Source: Desulfobacterales bacterium (GTDB lineage: Bacteria > Desulfobacterota > Desulfobulbia > Desulfobulbales > Desulfocapsaceae). From it: 5,156 nt of DNA. The stretch lies in NCBI GenBank assembly GCA_013042695.1, contig JABDPQ010000259.1, positions 1-5,156 of the forward strand, read 5' to 3'. Below the pieces are notes generated by a model. The model was not told the DNA's origin. It saw only the letters and a program-made list of their open reading frames with translations, and searched no databases. Below, piece by piece: positions 1 through 5,156 of this stretch. Within the stretch, counting starts at the first letter, position 1. The number at the start of each line of letters is the position of its first letter. The position numbers and the translations under genes are program-made.

Positions 1-290
1 GCATTCCCTTCTCTGGAATTACTTTCAATCCTTTCTATAAAATCAAGACTACTGATCCTTTCTTCAATGGCGATCACTATGCCTTTTTCAATCTCTTCTG
101 GGCTTGCTCCCGGATAGGGGACAGAAATGGTAATTATATCTAGGTCGTAATATGGAAAGACCTCTTGAGTTATTGAATTAATTGAGATGGCACCGCAAAT
201 CAGAAAAAAAGCCATAAGCAGGTTGGCAGCGGTGGAATTATGGACAAATGATCCGATAATGGACCTGGAGTCTTTTCGAGAAGTTTGCAT
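1..290 (-). CDS. RND efflux transporter permease, N-terminal fragment (runs off left edge)
   Basis: This is the start of an inner-membrane RND (AcrB/HAE1-type) permease, the proton-driven pump of a tripartite exporter. I translated 96 complete codons from ATG at 290-288; the rest lies beyond position 1. After a short basic N-terminus (MQTSRKDSRS) comes a hydrophobic stretch at residues 22-40 that fits TM1. Then follows the family signature at residues 44-68: VFP, a few residues, DLDIITISVPYPGASPEEIE, which enters the first periplasmic porter subdomain. Family members are usually around 1000-1050 residues, so about nine tenths is missing and the substrate class cannot be judged. The gene starts 11 bp after the adaptor-gene stop and is third in the operon after the outer-membrane channel and adaptor. 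A purine-rich AAGGA (313-309) lies about 18 nt before the ATG, farther than usual, and no better start codon lies between them. Translational coupling to the adaptor gene is therefore likely. The family call is secure. Confidence 0.93.
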   Translation of the reverse strand, partial: MQTSRKDSRSIIGSFVHNSTAANLLMAFFLICGAISINSITQEVFPYYDLDIITISVPYPGASPEEIEKGIVIAIEERISSLDFIERIESNSREGN

Positions 291-301
291 GGCGATGACC
301 G

Positions 302-1486
302 CTATTGTTCCTTCTTCTTATTTGGCTTTTTTCGCTCGGCCGACGTTGAAACTGCCATACCCTCGAGAGGGTTTTGAAGTCTGCTTGTAATGAGCTGCAC
401 TCCGTCTAGATCACCCTTAACAAGTACATCATTTTTTCTTTGCCAAACGATAGTAACCTGGGCATATCTCAGTTTACCGTCTGTAAAAATCCAAATGGTA
501 TTGTTGTCGTGGATTGCTGTTCGCGGAATTCGAAATAGGCCTGCCAACGTACCACAGTCGATATCTGCCCTGACATAACTTCCAAGCAAAATCTTGTTAA
601 AACTGCTTGGCGATTTCGTTGTCAGGTCCAAAGGATCTTCGATGGCGACGACGAGGCGGGCCATCCTATTGTCGCTACTGATTTCACCGAGAAGTTTAAG
701 TACATGCCCTGTCCTTTGAATCGGACTGCCATGATTACCGTTTAGCCTGATGGTCACAGCTGAACTTTTGGTTGATTCGGTAGTTGGCAGGTTAATATAT
801 GATAGTGATGCTATCGGTACAGAGAGTTTGACCCAGAATCGATCAGTTCCAACCAGGCGTGCAACCGGAGCATACCGGGCAATGAACTTTCCTACTTCGA
901 TATTGTTTTCCATAACCACAGCGTTAAATGGCGCTTTGATGGCTGTACGTCCGATATCCAGTAGAGCTTCATCGAGTTTGCTTTGGGCCGCCTGCAGGCG
1001 AGCCAGTGCCCGTTTCATTTGAGGTTCTCGTAAGACGAGACGCTTGCCTTTTTCTGTGGTAACCATTTCCTCTTTAAAGAGTTCCCACTCCTGTTTGGCG
1101 ATAATCTGTTGACCTGATTCAAGTTCAAGTTCGTTTTCTGCCTCGATAACAGCAGCCTTACGCTCGAGGACAACGAGCTCATAATTGGTACGATCTATCT
1201 GGGCTAAGGTATCACCTTCTCTCAGAAAACCACCAGGAATCAGCTCATCATTCTTTGCCAATACCGTTCCCTGGACCTCTGATACTACCGTCAGTTCTTT
1301 CTCCGGTATAACATTGCCAAAGGACTCAAGAAATACCTGAAAATCTGCTCTTTTGAGAATACTGGTTTCAACCAGCGGTATGAGCGGCGCTGGGCGCTTT
1401 CGCTTCGGCTGCGGTTTGAAATGATAGAAACTGAATATTACTGCCGCTGAAATAAGCAGAGCAATAAGAGAAAAAAAATATTTCAT
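302..1486 (-). CDS. RND efflux periplasmic adaptor (membrane fusion protein, HlyD/AcrA family)
   Basis: This 394-residue adaptor would link the inner-membrane RND permease to the outer-membrane channel. Residues 4-20 form one N-terminal hydrophobic anchor after MKYFF. There is no lipobox cysteine, so it is probably tethered by an uncleaved helix rather than a lipid. A first lipoyl/barrel-sandwich half follows at about residues 60-100 (SEVQGTV, then IPGGFLREGDTLAQID). A charged, Glu-, Gln- and Lys-rich alpha-helical hairpin covers about 103-178, including LVLREPQ at 150-156. The second lipoyl half is at about 179-213 (RTAIKAPFNAVV, then VGKFI). The beta-barrel covers about 215-310 and the membrane-proximal domain about 311-380 (FRIPRTAI, then GVQLITSRLQNPLEGM). 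The length is normal for the family. The tail is Lys-rich (KKPNKKKEQ), and its codons supply the purine-rich stretch ahead of the permease gene. The ATG at 1486-1484 overlaps the stop of the channel gene as ATGA, a sign of coupled translation. Exported substrates cannot be deduced. Confidence 0.95.
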   Translation of the reverse strand: MKYFFSLIALLISAAVIFSFYHFKPQPKRKRPAPLIPLVETSILKRADFQVFLESFGNVIPEKELTVVSEVQGTVLAKNDELIPGGFLREGDTLAQIDRTNYELVVLERKAAVIEAENELELESGQQIIAKQEWELFKEEMVTTEKGKRLVLREPQMKRALARLQAAQSKLDEALLDIGRTAIKAPFNAVVMENNIEVGKFIARYAPVARLVGTDRFWVKLSVPIASLSYINLPTTESTKSSAVTIRLNGNHGSPIQRTGHVLKLLGEISSDNRMARLVVAIEDPLDLTTKSPSSFNKILLGSYVRADIDCGTLAGLFRIPRTAIHDNNTIWIFTDGKLRYAQVTIVWQRKNDVLVKGDLDGVQLITSRLQNPLEGMAVSTSAERKKPNKKKEQ

Positions 1487-2925
1487 GATTCTGGTCCAAT
1501 TAAAGGAATGGTGTTGCCAATAGCCTGATAAAGAGAGATTCTGATGAGAAGTAAATTGCTTTGCAAGGTGATGATCTCTCGTTCCAGGCGCTGTGTTGAA
1601 TTGAGTGAGTTCAACACAGGTAAATAATCACTTACACCCTGCAGATATCGTTTCTGCGATTCAAGCAGTGCCGAGCGAGAAACAGCAAGTTGTTCATCTT
1701 TAACATGTATGAGCTCTTGCTGTTTGGTTTCACGCCACAATGCTGTTTGAACCTCCTCTATGGCAATGAGAAAGGTCTGGTTGAAACGGGCCACGAGTTC
1801 TTCGTAAACAGCCTCCGTTCTCTCTACTTCAGCTTTCCTTCTTCCCCAATCGATAATTGGTGCGATTAACTCACCAAAAAAACTAAGAAATAACTCGTCA
1901 CTTCTAATGCCTGATCCGCGTATACCACTTCGGGCACCAACGGTGATGCGCGGCAGACGATCGGTACGCGCTTCGTCAATGCGATAACCTGATGCCTCCA
2001 GCAAATTGTTCAGATATCTGAGGTCTGGTCGATTCAATAGGAGATCTGCTGGTATGCCAAAGTCAGGAACAGAAGGTAAGTCTGGCAGCTGATTCGTTGA
2101 TGAAAAAATGGCCTGTATAGGATTGCTGCCGAGTAGAACCGACAGGCGATACTGAAGAGCTATCAGCTGGGAAGTTACTTGAGGCAGGCCTGCCTGGGTG
2201 GCAACAAGCTGTTCTTGCTGCTGATATATATCGATAAGGGAGGAACCGCCCTGCGCAAATCGTAGACGAAGTATTTTTAGTGTCTTTTTGTTGGTCTCAA
2301 TCTGTTCAGTGAGCAAGAGATATTGTTGCTGTTGTTCTATTATTCTGAAAAAAGTGGTAGCTATTTCTGTGGTTAAAAGCAGTGCGGCCGTTTCAAGTTC
2401 CTCCTGAGAGGCCATTGTGTCAAAGCTTGCTGCTTTGGCGGCAGATGATAATCGGTTCCAGAAATCTATTTCCCAGGAAAGGCGAATTCCACCAAAGGTT
2501 GCATTGCTGTCGACTCGATCGCGATTAAAGAACTTGTCTTGAGAGATCTCGCCAGTAATTTCAGGGTAGAGTCTTGAATCAGTTCTTTTCGCAATAGCCC
2601 TGGATTGCTTCAACCGGGCGTAGTATTGCTGTATGGTAAAGTTGTGTGCCAATGCGTCAGTAATCAGAGAATCAAGGGTTCTATCGTTAAAGATGTGCCA
2701 CCATTTATCACCACGCGGCGCTTGGACTCGATCTTCAGGAGTCTCAAAGGTGTCACTGTTTTCAAAAAGAACCGGTGAACTTTTCTGCTCCTGAAACGAC
2801 TGAGTGCAGCCTGATATAATGAGCGAAACCAAGAGAAGAGCTGTCAATAACAGGTACAAGGTGTGGTTGATGAAATACCTATCGGATAAAACACCTACGG
2901 AGTGCAAATATTTTCTACTGGTCAT
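1483..2925 (-). CDS. Outer-membrane efflux channel lipoprotein, NodT/OprM (TolC-like) family
   Basis: This is the outer-membrane channel of the tripartite exporter. From ATG at 2925-2923 it is 480 residues, typical of NodT-family lipoproteins. A long N-region is followed by a hydrophobic core (LYLLLTALLLVSLIISGC) ending in an ISGC lipobox. Cys40 is the predicted lipidated residue, giving a lipoprotein anchored in the outer membrane. Two outer-membrane efflux (OEP) repeats follow. The first begins with the classic KWWHIFND-x3-LDSLI segment (Trp75-Trp76), then WEIDFWNRL (about 152-159) and RLRFAQGGSSLIDIYQQQ (about 220-237). The second opens with GIPADLLLNRPDLR (about 290-303), then APIIDWGRRKAEVE (about 355-368) and KRYLQGVSDYLPVLNS (about 425-440). 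The reading frame is open further upstream to an ATG at 3126. That extra 67-residue stretch is AT-driven and Tyr/Ile/Phe-rich, and would bury the signal peptide, so I place the start at 2925. The nearest SD-like bases are a weak GGG (2933-2931); ATGs at 2943 and 2958 lack one. Start choice about 60% sure, family very sure. Confidence 0.92.
   Translation of the reverse strand: MTSRKYLHSVGVLSDRYFINHTLYLLLTALLLVSLIISGCTQSFQEQKSSPVLFENSDTFETPEDRVQAPRGDKWWHIFNDRTLDSLITDALAHNFTIQQYYARLKQSRAIAKRTDSRLYPEITGEISQDKFFNRDRVDSNATFGGIRLSWEIDFWNRLSSAAKAASFDTMASQEELETAALLLTTEIATTFFRIIEQQQQYLLLTEQIETNKKTLKILRLRFAQGGSSLIDIYQQQEQLVATQAGLPQVTSQLIALQYRLSVLLGSNPIQAIFSSTNQLPDLPSVPDFGIPADLLLNRPDLRYLNNLLEASGYRIDEARTDRLPRITVGARSGIRGSGIRSDELFLSFFGELIAPIIDWGRRKAEVERTEAVYEELVARFNQTFLIAIEEVQTALWRETKQQELIHVKDEQLAVSRSALLESQKRYLQGVSDYLPVLNSLNSTQRLEREIITLQSNLLLIRISLYQAIGNTIPLIGPES
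1591..1619. repeat. Perfect 10-bp inverted repeat inside the channel gene
   Basis: CTGTGTTGAA (1591-1600) and its exact reverse complement TTCAACACAG (1610-1619) are separated by nine bases. It falls in the codons for PVLNSLNSTQR near the C-terminus of the channel protein, a stretch conserved in the family. The symmetry may simply reflect codon choice. There is no T-tract after it on the transcribed strand, so it does not look like an intrinsic terminator. An mRNA hairpin is possible. Confidence 0.6.
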
Positions 2926-3033
2926 GTTTACCCGGTATTTCATCGACAAATTAAGCATTATTATCAAAGACGTGGGTAGTAGGTAATGACATGGAAAGAA
3001 TTCAATCGAAGCGTTGATAAAGTTTAAAACATT

Positions 3034-3062
3034 TACATACAGTACTATTGTTGATGAATCAA
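3034..3062 (-). promoter_or_regulatory. Candidate sigma70-like promoter for the efflux operon
   Basis: On the minus strand TTGATT (3062-3057) resembles a -35 box. It is followed after 17 bases by TATGTA (3039-3034), a poor -10 box. Transcription would begin near 3027, giving a leader of about 100 nt before the channel gene ATG at 2925. This placement also supports the shorter channel start, because the longer open frame would begin upstream of the promoter. The call rests on consensus matching only, and AT-rich DNA gives many such matches. Confidence 0.3.
3051..3062. repeat. Small palindrome TTGAT-GA-ATCAA in the divergent promoter region
   Basis: A perfect 5-bp inverted repeat with a 2-bp centre overlaps the putative -35 of the efflux operon. 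It lies just upstream of the putative extended -10 of the plus-strand operon. This position would suit an operator for a small dimeric regulator of one or both operons. It is short enough to occur by chance in AT-rich DNA, and no regulator gene is visible in the window. Confidence 0.3.
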
Positions 3063-3074
3063 GACAGATAAATG

Positions 3075-3083
3075 TGATATAAA
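3075..3083 (+). promoter_or_regulatory. Candidate extended -10 promoter element for the nucleosidase-like gene
   Basis: TGATATAAA matches the extended -10 pattern TGn-TATAAT with a single mismatch in the hexamer (TATAAA, 3078-3083). No good -35 is found at 17 bp spacing (TGAATC, 3055-3060), which is tolerated by extended -10 promoters. Transcription would start near 3090, leaving a leader of about 85 nt before the ATG at 3175. This is inference from consensus only. Confidence 0.35.
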
Positions 3084-3162
3084 TTAAAGAATAATAGTAA
3101 AAAATATAACATATTGCAGGGTGCACTGTTGATATATTTGTGTCTTATCCGTTAATCGAAAT

Positions 3163-3166
3163 GAGG
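3163..3166 (+). promoter_or_regulatory. Shine-Dalgarno site that decides the start of the nucleosidase-like gene
   Basis: GAGG ends 8 nt before ATG at 3175 and 5 nt before an adjacent in-frame TTG at 3172. The ATG with near-ideal spacing is preferred; the TTG would add one residue only. Confidence 0.65.
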
Positions 3167-3174
3167 CCCAGTTG

Positions 3175-4866
3175 ATGGAAGAGTTGTCAGAATCCCAAAA
3201 AGCCCGAACCGCTATTGCTACCTTCAAAACGTTGGCTGATGCATTGATCTTAAGAGGGTCATACAGTCCATCCGGGACAACTGGGCGAAAATTGGAAGAT
3301 GCCTTGAAGCAATTCAGTCCTGAAATTTACGGATCAATGGGTGACTCAAGGATTGTTGAACTCAAGGGAATCGAATATGTCGTAGACCGACTTCCACGCG
3401 GCATAGAAAAATGCAACAGGATTATTCTAACCGCACAGGAAGATCTTGATGGCACCTCTTTTGAAGTTGTTCGCCCGCTCAAACGCCGACGCATATCATA
3501 TTTTGTATCTGAAAGAGAAATGTGTTTCGTTGTTACCAGAGGGACAACTGAAATATATGATATCTTGACGCACTTAACCTTTTTGAATATCGAAGCACAA
3601 AAAATCAGCGATCAAGCATCACTGAAGGAGGGTCAAACGTGCAAGGAATGGCATGAGTTAGAAAAAACCCTTCAGACAGAGCACGAGCCCGAAGGTGCGA
3701 CCCTTGACCAGGCAATATGGAATCTGTCCATCATTCTTGGCAGAACCTTTAAAGAGACAAAAGAAACCTATGAATATCTTGAAAGTAACAGGGCCGAGCA
3801 GTTTAACAATGGACTCTTCAGAATCGTTCATGCGCTTGGCCAACGAGTTCTCAACGAAGAGCATGCTCTGGATGAATCCTTAACAATCTACTTTACCCCA
3901 TCCCTGTTAGAGATCCTTGGACATCATAAATACGCTTCTGCCTGGGCCGAGTCTGTTAAGCGTAAACTTATTGAACAGGACCTGCAGGGCAGACCAATCA
4001 ATATTATTAGTGCAAATTTACATTCTTTCAGAAATATCCTCTTTGGTCGTGGTGCCCTTGCAGAGACTGAGATCGAATTGCCGGTAGATTTATATGAGAT
4101 GATTCAGCTGATACGAGACAATGGTATTGATGTTGACTACTATGCGGCTGAGTTCGGTTTTATTTCATATGAGGATGAGTCAGGAGCCGGTATTGATGTG
4201 CAGATTATTGATAGTCTCCGCCTGCAACCCGATTGTGTTCATCAGGATGTTGCCATTGACTGGGACTATGTGAAAAAACACAAACCCGTTCTTGTTGTCA
4301 TGGACTATGCCTTTGGGGCTCAAGCCTATGAGGTAATGGATGAATTACTCAGTCCGTGCAGTGTTGATGGCAGGTTGGTTGTCTTATCTATTGAGTCAAT
4401 TTCTATCATGGGCAAAGCGGGAATCCTGCCTGGCAAGAAAGGTGACATCATGCTTGCTAATGCCCACGTGATGGAAGGAACACCGCATAACTATATTGTC
4501 AATAATGATCTATCCGATACGGACTTCAATGAGAGCATAGATGTTTATAGTGGGCCGATGGTCACCGTTTTGGGTACCTCGTTACAAAACCGCTACGTGC
4601 TTGAGAGATTCCATGCTTCATCGTGGCGTGCAATTGGTCTTGAGATGGAGGGCGGCCATTATCAACGAGCCATTAACGCGGCCATAATTCAAAAGCATAT
4701 CCCCAAGGCAATGAAGGTACGATATGCTTATTACGCCTCAGATAATCCTTTGCAGAGCGGTCAGACGCTTGCCTCCGGGCCGATGGGTTCGGATGGTATT
4801 GTACCCACTTATCTGATATCTCGAGTTATTCTTCAAAAAATTTTACAGGAAACGAATGGCAGCTAA
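3175..4866 (+). CDS. Uncharacterised protein with AMP nucleosidase/purine phosphorylase-like C-terminal domain (possibly DUF6909 family)
   Basis: This soluble protein of 563 residues has no signal peptide or membrane segment. I do not recognise a named gene; it resembles an uncharacterised family that I recall as DUF6909, from memory only. The N-terminal part (about 1-160) has conserved-looking motifs FSPEIYGSMGD (47-57), DRLPRGIEKC (71-80) and TRGTTEIYDILTHLTFL (121-137). The middle (about 160-270) looks helical and charged. The C-terminal part (about 275-560) looks like an alpha/beta domain with purine phosphorylase-fold marks in order: VLVVMDYAFGAQAYEVMDELL (372-392), GKAGILPGKKGDI (413-425), VTVLGT (463-468), RAIGLEMEGG (485-494) and ASDNPL (521-526). 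These parallel the G-x-AG-GDI, the (D/E)ME ribose-binding glutamate motif and the catalytic SD of MTA/SAH nucleosidase, and especially SRAI-DME and SDKPLHGE of AMP nucleosidase (recalled). By inference it cleaves or binds a purine nucleoside or nucleotide; the substrate is unknown. It overlaps the following sensor-like gene by 11 bp. Confidence 0.75.
   Translation: MEELSESQKARTAIATFKTLADALILRGSYSPSGTTGRKLEDALKQFSPEIYGSMGDSRIVELKGIEYVVDRLPRGIEKCNRIILTAQEDLDGTSFEVVRPLKRRRISYFVSEREMCFVVTRGTTEIYDILTHLTFLNIEAQKISDQASLKEGQTCKEWHELEKTLQTEHEPEGATLDQAIWNLSIILGRTFKETKETYEYLESNRAEQFNNGLFRIVHALGQRVLNEEHALDESLTIYFTPSLLEILGHHKYASAWAESVKRKLIEQDLQGRPINIISANLHSFRNILFGRGALAETEIELPVDLYEMIQLIRDNGIDVDYYAAEFGFISYEDESGAGIDVQIIDSLRLQPDCVHQDVAIDWDYVKKHKPVLVVMDYAFGAQAYEVMDELLSPCSVDGRLVVLSIESISIMGKAGILPGKKGDIMLANAHVMEGTPHNYIVNNDLSDTDFNESIDVYSGPMVTVLGTSLQNRYVLERFHASSWRAIGLEMEGGHYQRAINAAIIQKHIPKAMKVRYAYYASDNPLQSGQTLASGPMGSDGIVPTYLISRVILQKILQETNGS
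4847..4850 (+). promoter_or_regulatory. Shine-Dalgarno site of the sensor-like gene, inside the preceding gene
   Basis: AGGA lies 5 nt before ATG at 4856, within the last codons of the nucleosidase-like gene. It supports this ATG as the real start despite the overlap and implies independent or coupled re-initiation on one mRNA. Confidence 0.7.
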
Positions 4867-5156
4867 AGAGCAGCTGAAAACCGGTAGGATCTTTTATGCC
4901 TCACCATGGATATTTGCAGCTGCATGTGCGCTTCTGACGCTCATCATCGGTGTCTTTGCTGCTAATAATTACCAGCGAGAAAAAAAGCTCATGTCACAGG
5001 CTCTTTTTCAGGAGGGAAGAGCAGTTCTCAACCTTGTTTCCGCTGGGGCGAGAGCAGCAGTTAGAAGAGCTATTTTGACCAATGATTTTGCACCTGATAG
5101 CTGGATAATTGCGGTACAGACGGTTATTGAGGACAGTTCTCAGCATCCTTCGATTG
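4856..5156 (+). CDS. Membrane-anchored sensor protein, probably sensor histidine kinase, N-terminal fragment (runs off right edge)
   Basis: One hundred codons are visible. A short cytoplasmic, partly basic segment (MAAKEQLKTGR) precedes a hydrophobic helix at about residues 17-37 (WIFAAACALLTLIIGVFAA). A basic patch (QREKK) and a predicted extracytoplasmic helical region follow: QALFQEGRAVLNLVSAGAR, then SWIIAVQTVIEDSSQHPSI. The pattern 'L-x5-G-x-A-(V/L)-(I/L)-x5-AGAR' after TM1, followed by a W-x6-(L/V)-Q-x-(L/V)-I-E segment, is one I associate with periplasmic sensor domains of ZraS-like histidine kinases in deltaproteobacteria. No kinase domain is in the window, so a chemoreceptor or diguanylate cyclase with a similar input domain is possible. 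The start has an AGGA 5 nt upstream and lies 11 bp inside the nucleosidase-like gene, so the two are surely co-transcribed and perhaps act in one signalling pathway. Confidence 0.65.
   Translation, partial: MAAKEQLKTGRIFYASPWIFAAACALLTLIIGVFAANNYQREKKLMSQALFQEGRAVLNLVSAGARAAVRRAILTNDFAPDSWIIAVQTVIEDSSQHPSI

Noticed and set aside
187..1022. Small plus-strand open frames at 187-390, 390-578 and 750-1022
   Set aside because: They lie antisense to the clearly coding RND permease and adaptor genes, have no recognisable motif or good ribosome site, and are shadows of those genes.
2804..2986. Plus-strand 60-codon open frame opposite the channel gene signal peptide
   Set aside because: It is antisense to the channel gene start and partly in AT-rich DNA; there is no SD and the peptide has no family-like features.
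3114..3138. TTGCAG followed by TATATT as a promoter
   Set aside because: Spacing is only 13 bp, too short for a sigma70 promoter.
3129..3157. TTGATA with TTAATC as an alternative plus-strand promoter
   Set aside because: The -35 match is good but the -10 is poor and would place the transcript start almost on the ribosome site; the extended -10 at 3075-3083 fits better.
3658..3883. Small open frames on both strands within the nucleosidase-like gene
   Set aside because: Both sit inside a long, well-supported coding frame with consistent protein motifs, so they are frame shadows.
4860..4876. CAGCT/AGCTG inverted repeat just after the nucleosidase-like stop as a terminator
   Set aside because: The stem is only 5 bp with no T-tract, and it lies within the coding region of the next gene.

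Overview
The window comes from a Gram-negative bacterium. It encodes an outer-membrane efflux lipoprotein and a tripartite RND pump, and it has moderate base composition with an AT-rich divergent intergenic region. The style of the efflux proteins and of the partial sensor kinase resembles deltaproteobacterial (Desulfobacterota) genomes, but this is an impression without any database search and should be held loosely.

Layout: two divergent transcription units are separated by about 250 bp of AT-rich DNA (roughly 2926-3174). On the minus strand, reading right to left, there is a compact efflux operon: a NodT-type outer-membrane channel lipoprotein (2925 to 1483), a membrane fusion (periplasmic adaptor) protein (1486 to 302) that overlaps it by an ATGA junction, and the first 96 codons of an RND inner-membrane permease (290 to the left edge). 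Together they encode all three parts of an envelope-spanning drug or metabolite exporter.

On the plus strand there is a protein of about 563 residues (3175-4866). I recognise it only as an uncharacterised family, possibly the one catalogued as DUF6909. Its C-terminal third carries a set of motifs in the order and spacing of AMP nucleosidase and other purine nucleoside phosphorylase-fold enzymes: GKAG-GD, then RAIGLEMEGG, then ASDNPL. It overlaps by 11 bp the start of a membrane-anchored protein (4856 to the right edge) whose N-terminus looks like the sensor part of a two-component histidine kinase. The coupling of a nucleosidase-like protein to a sensor protein is the most interesting point in the window.

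No tRNA, rRNA, CRISPR array, insertion sequence or convincing terminator was seen. Both operons run off the window ends, so their 3' ends are not visible. The divergent region holds a candidate extended -10 element for the plus-strand operon and a weak sigma70-like promoter for the efflux operon, with a small palindrome lying over the latter.
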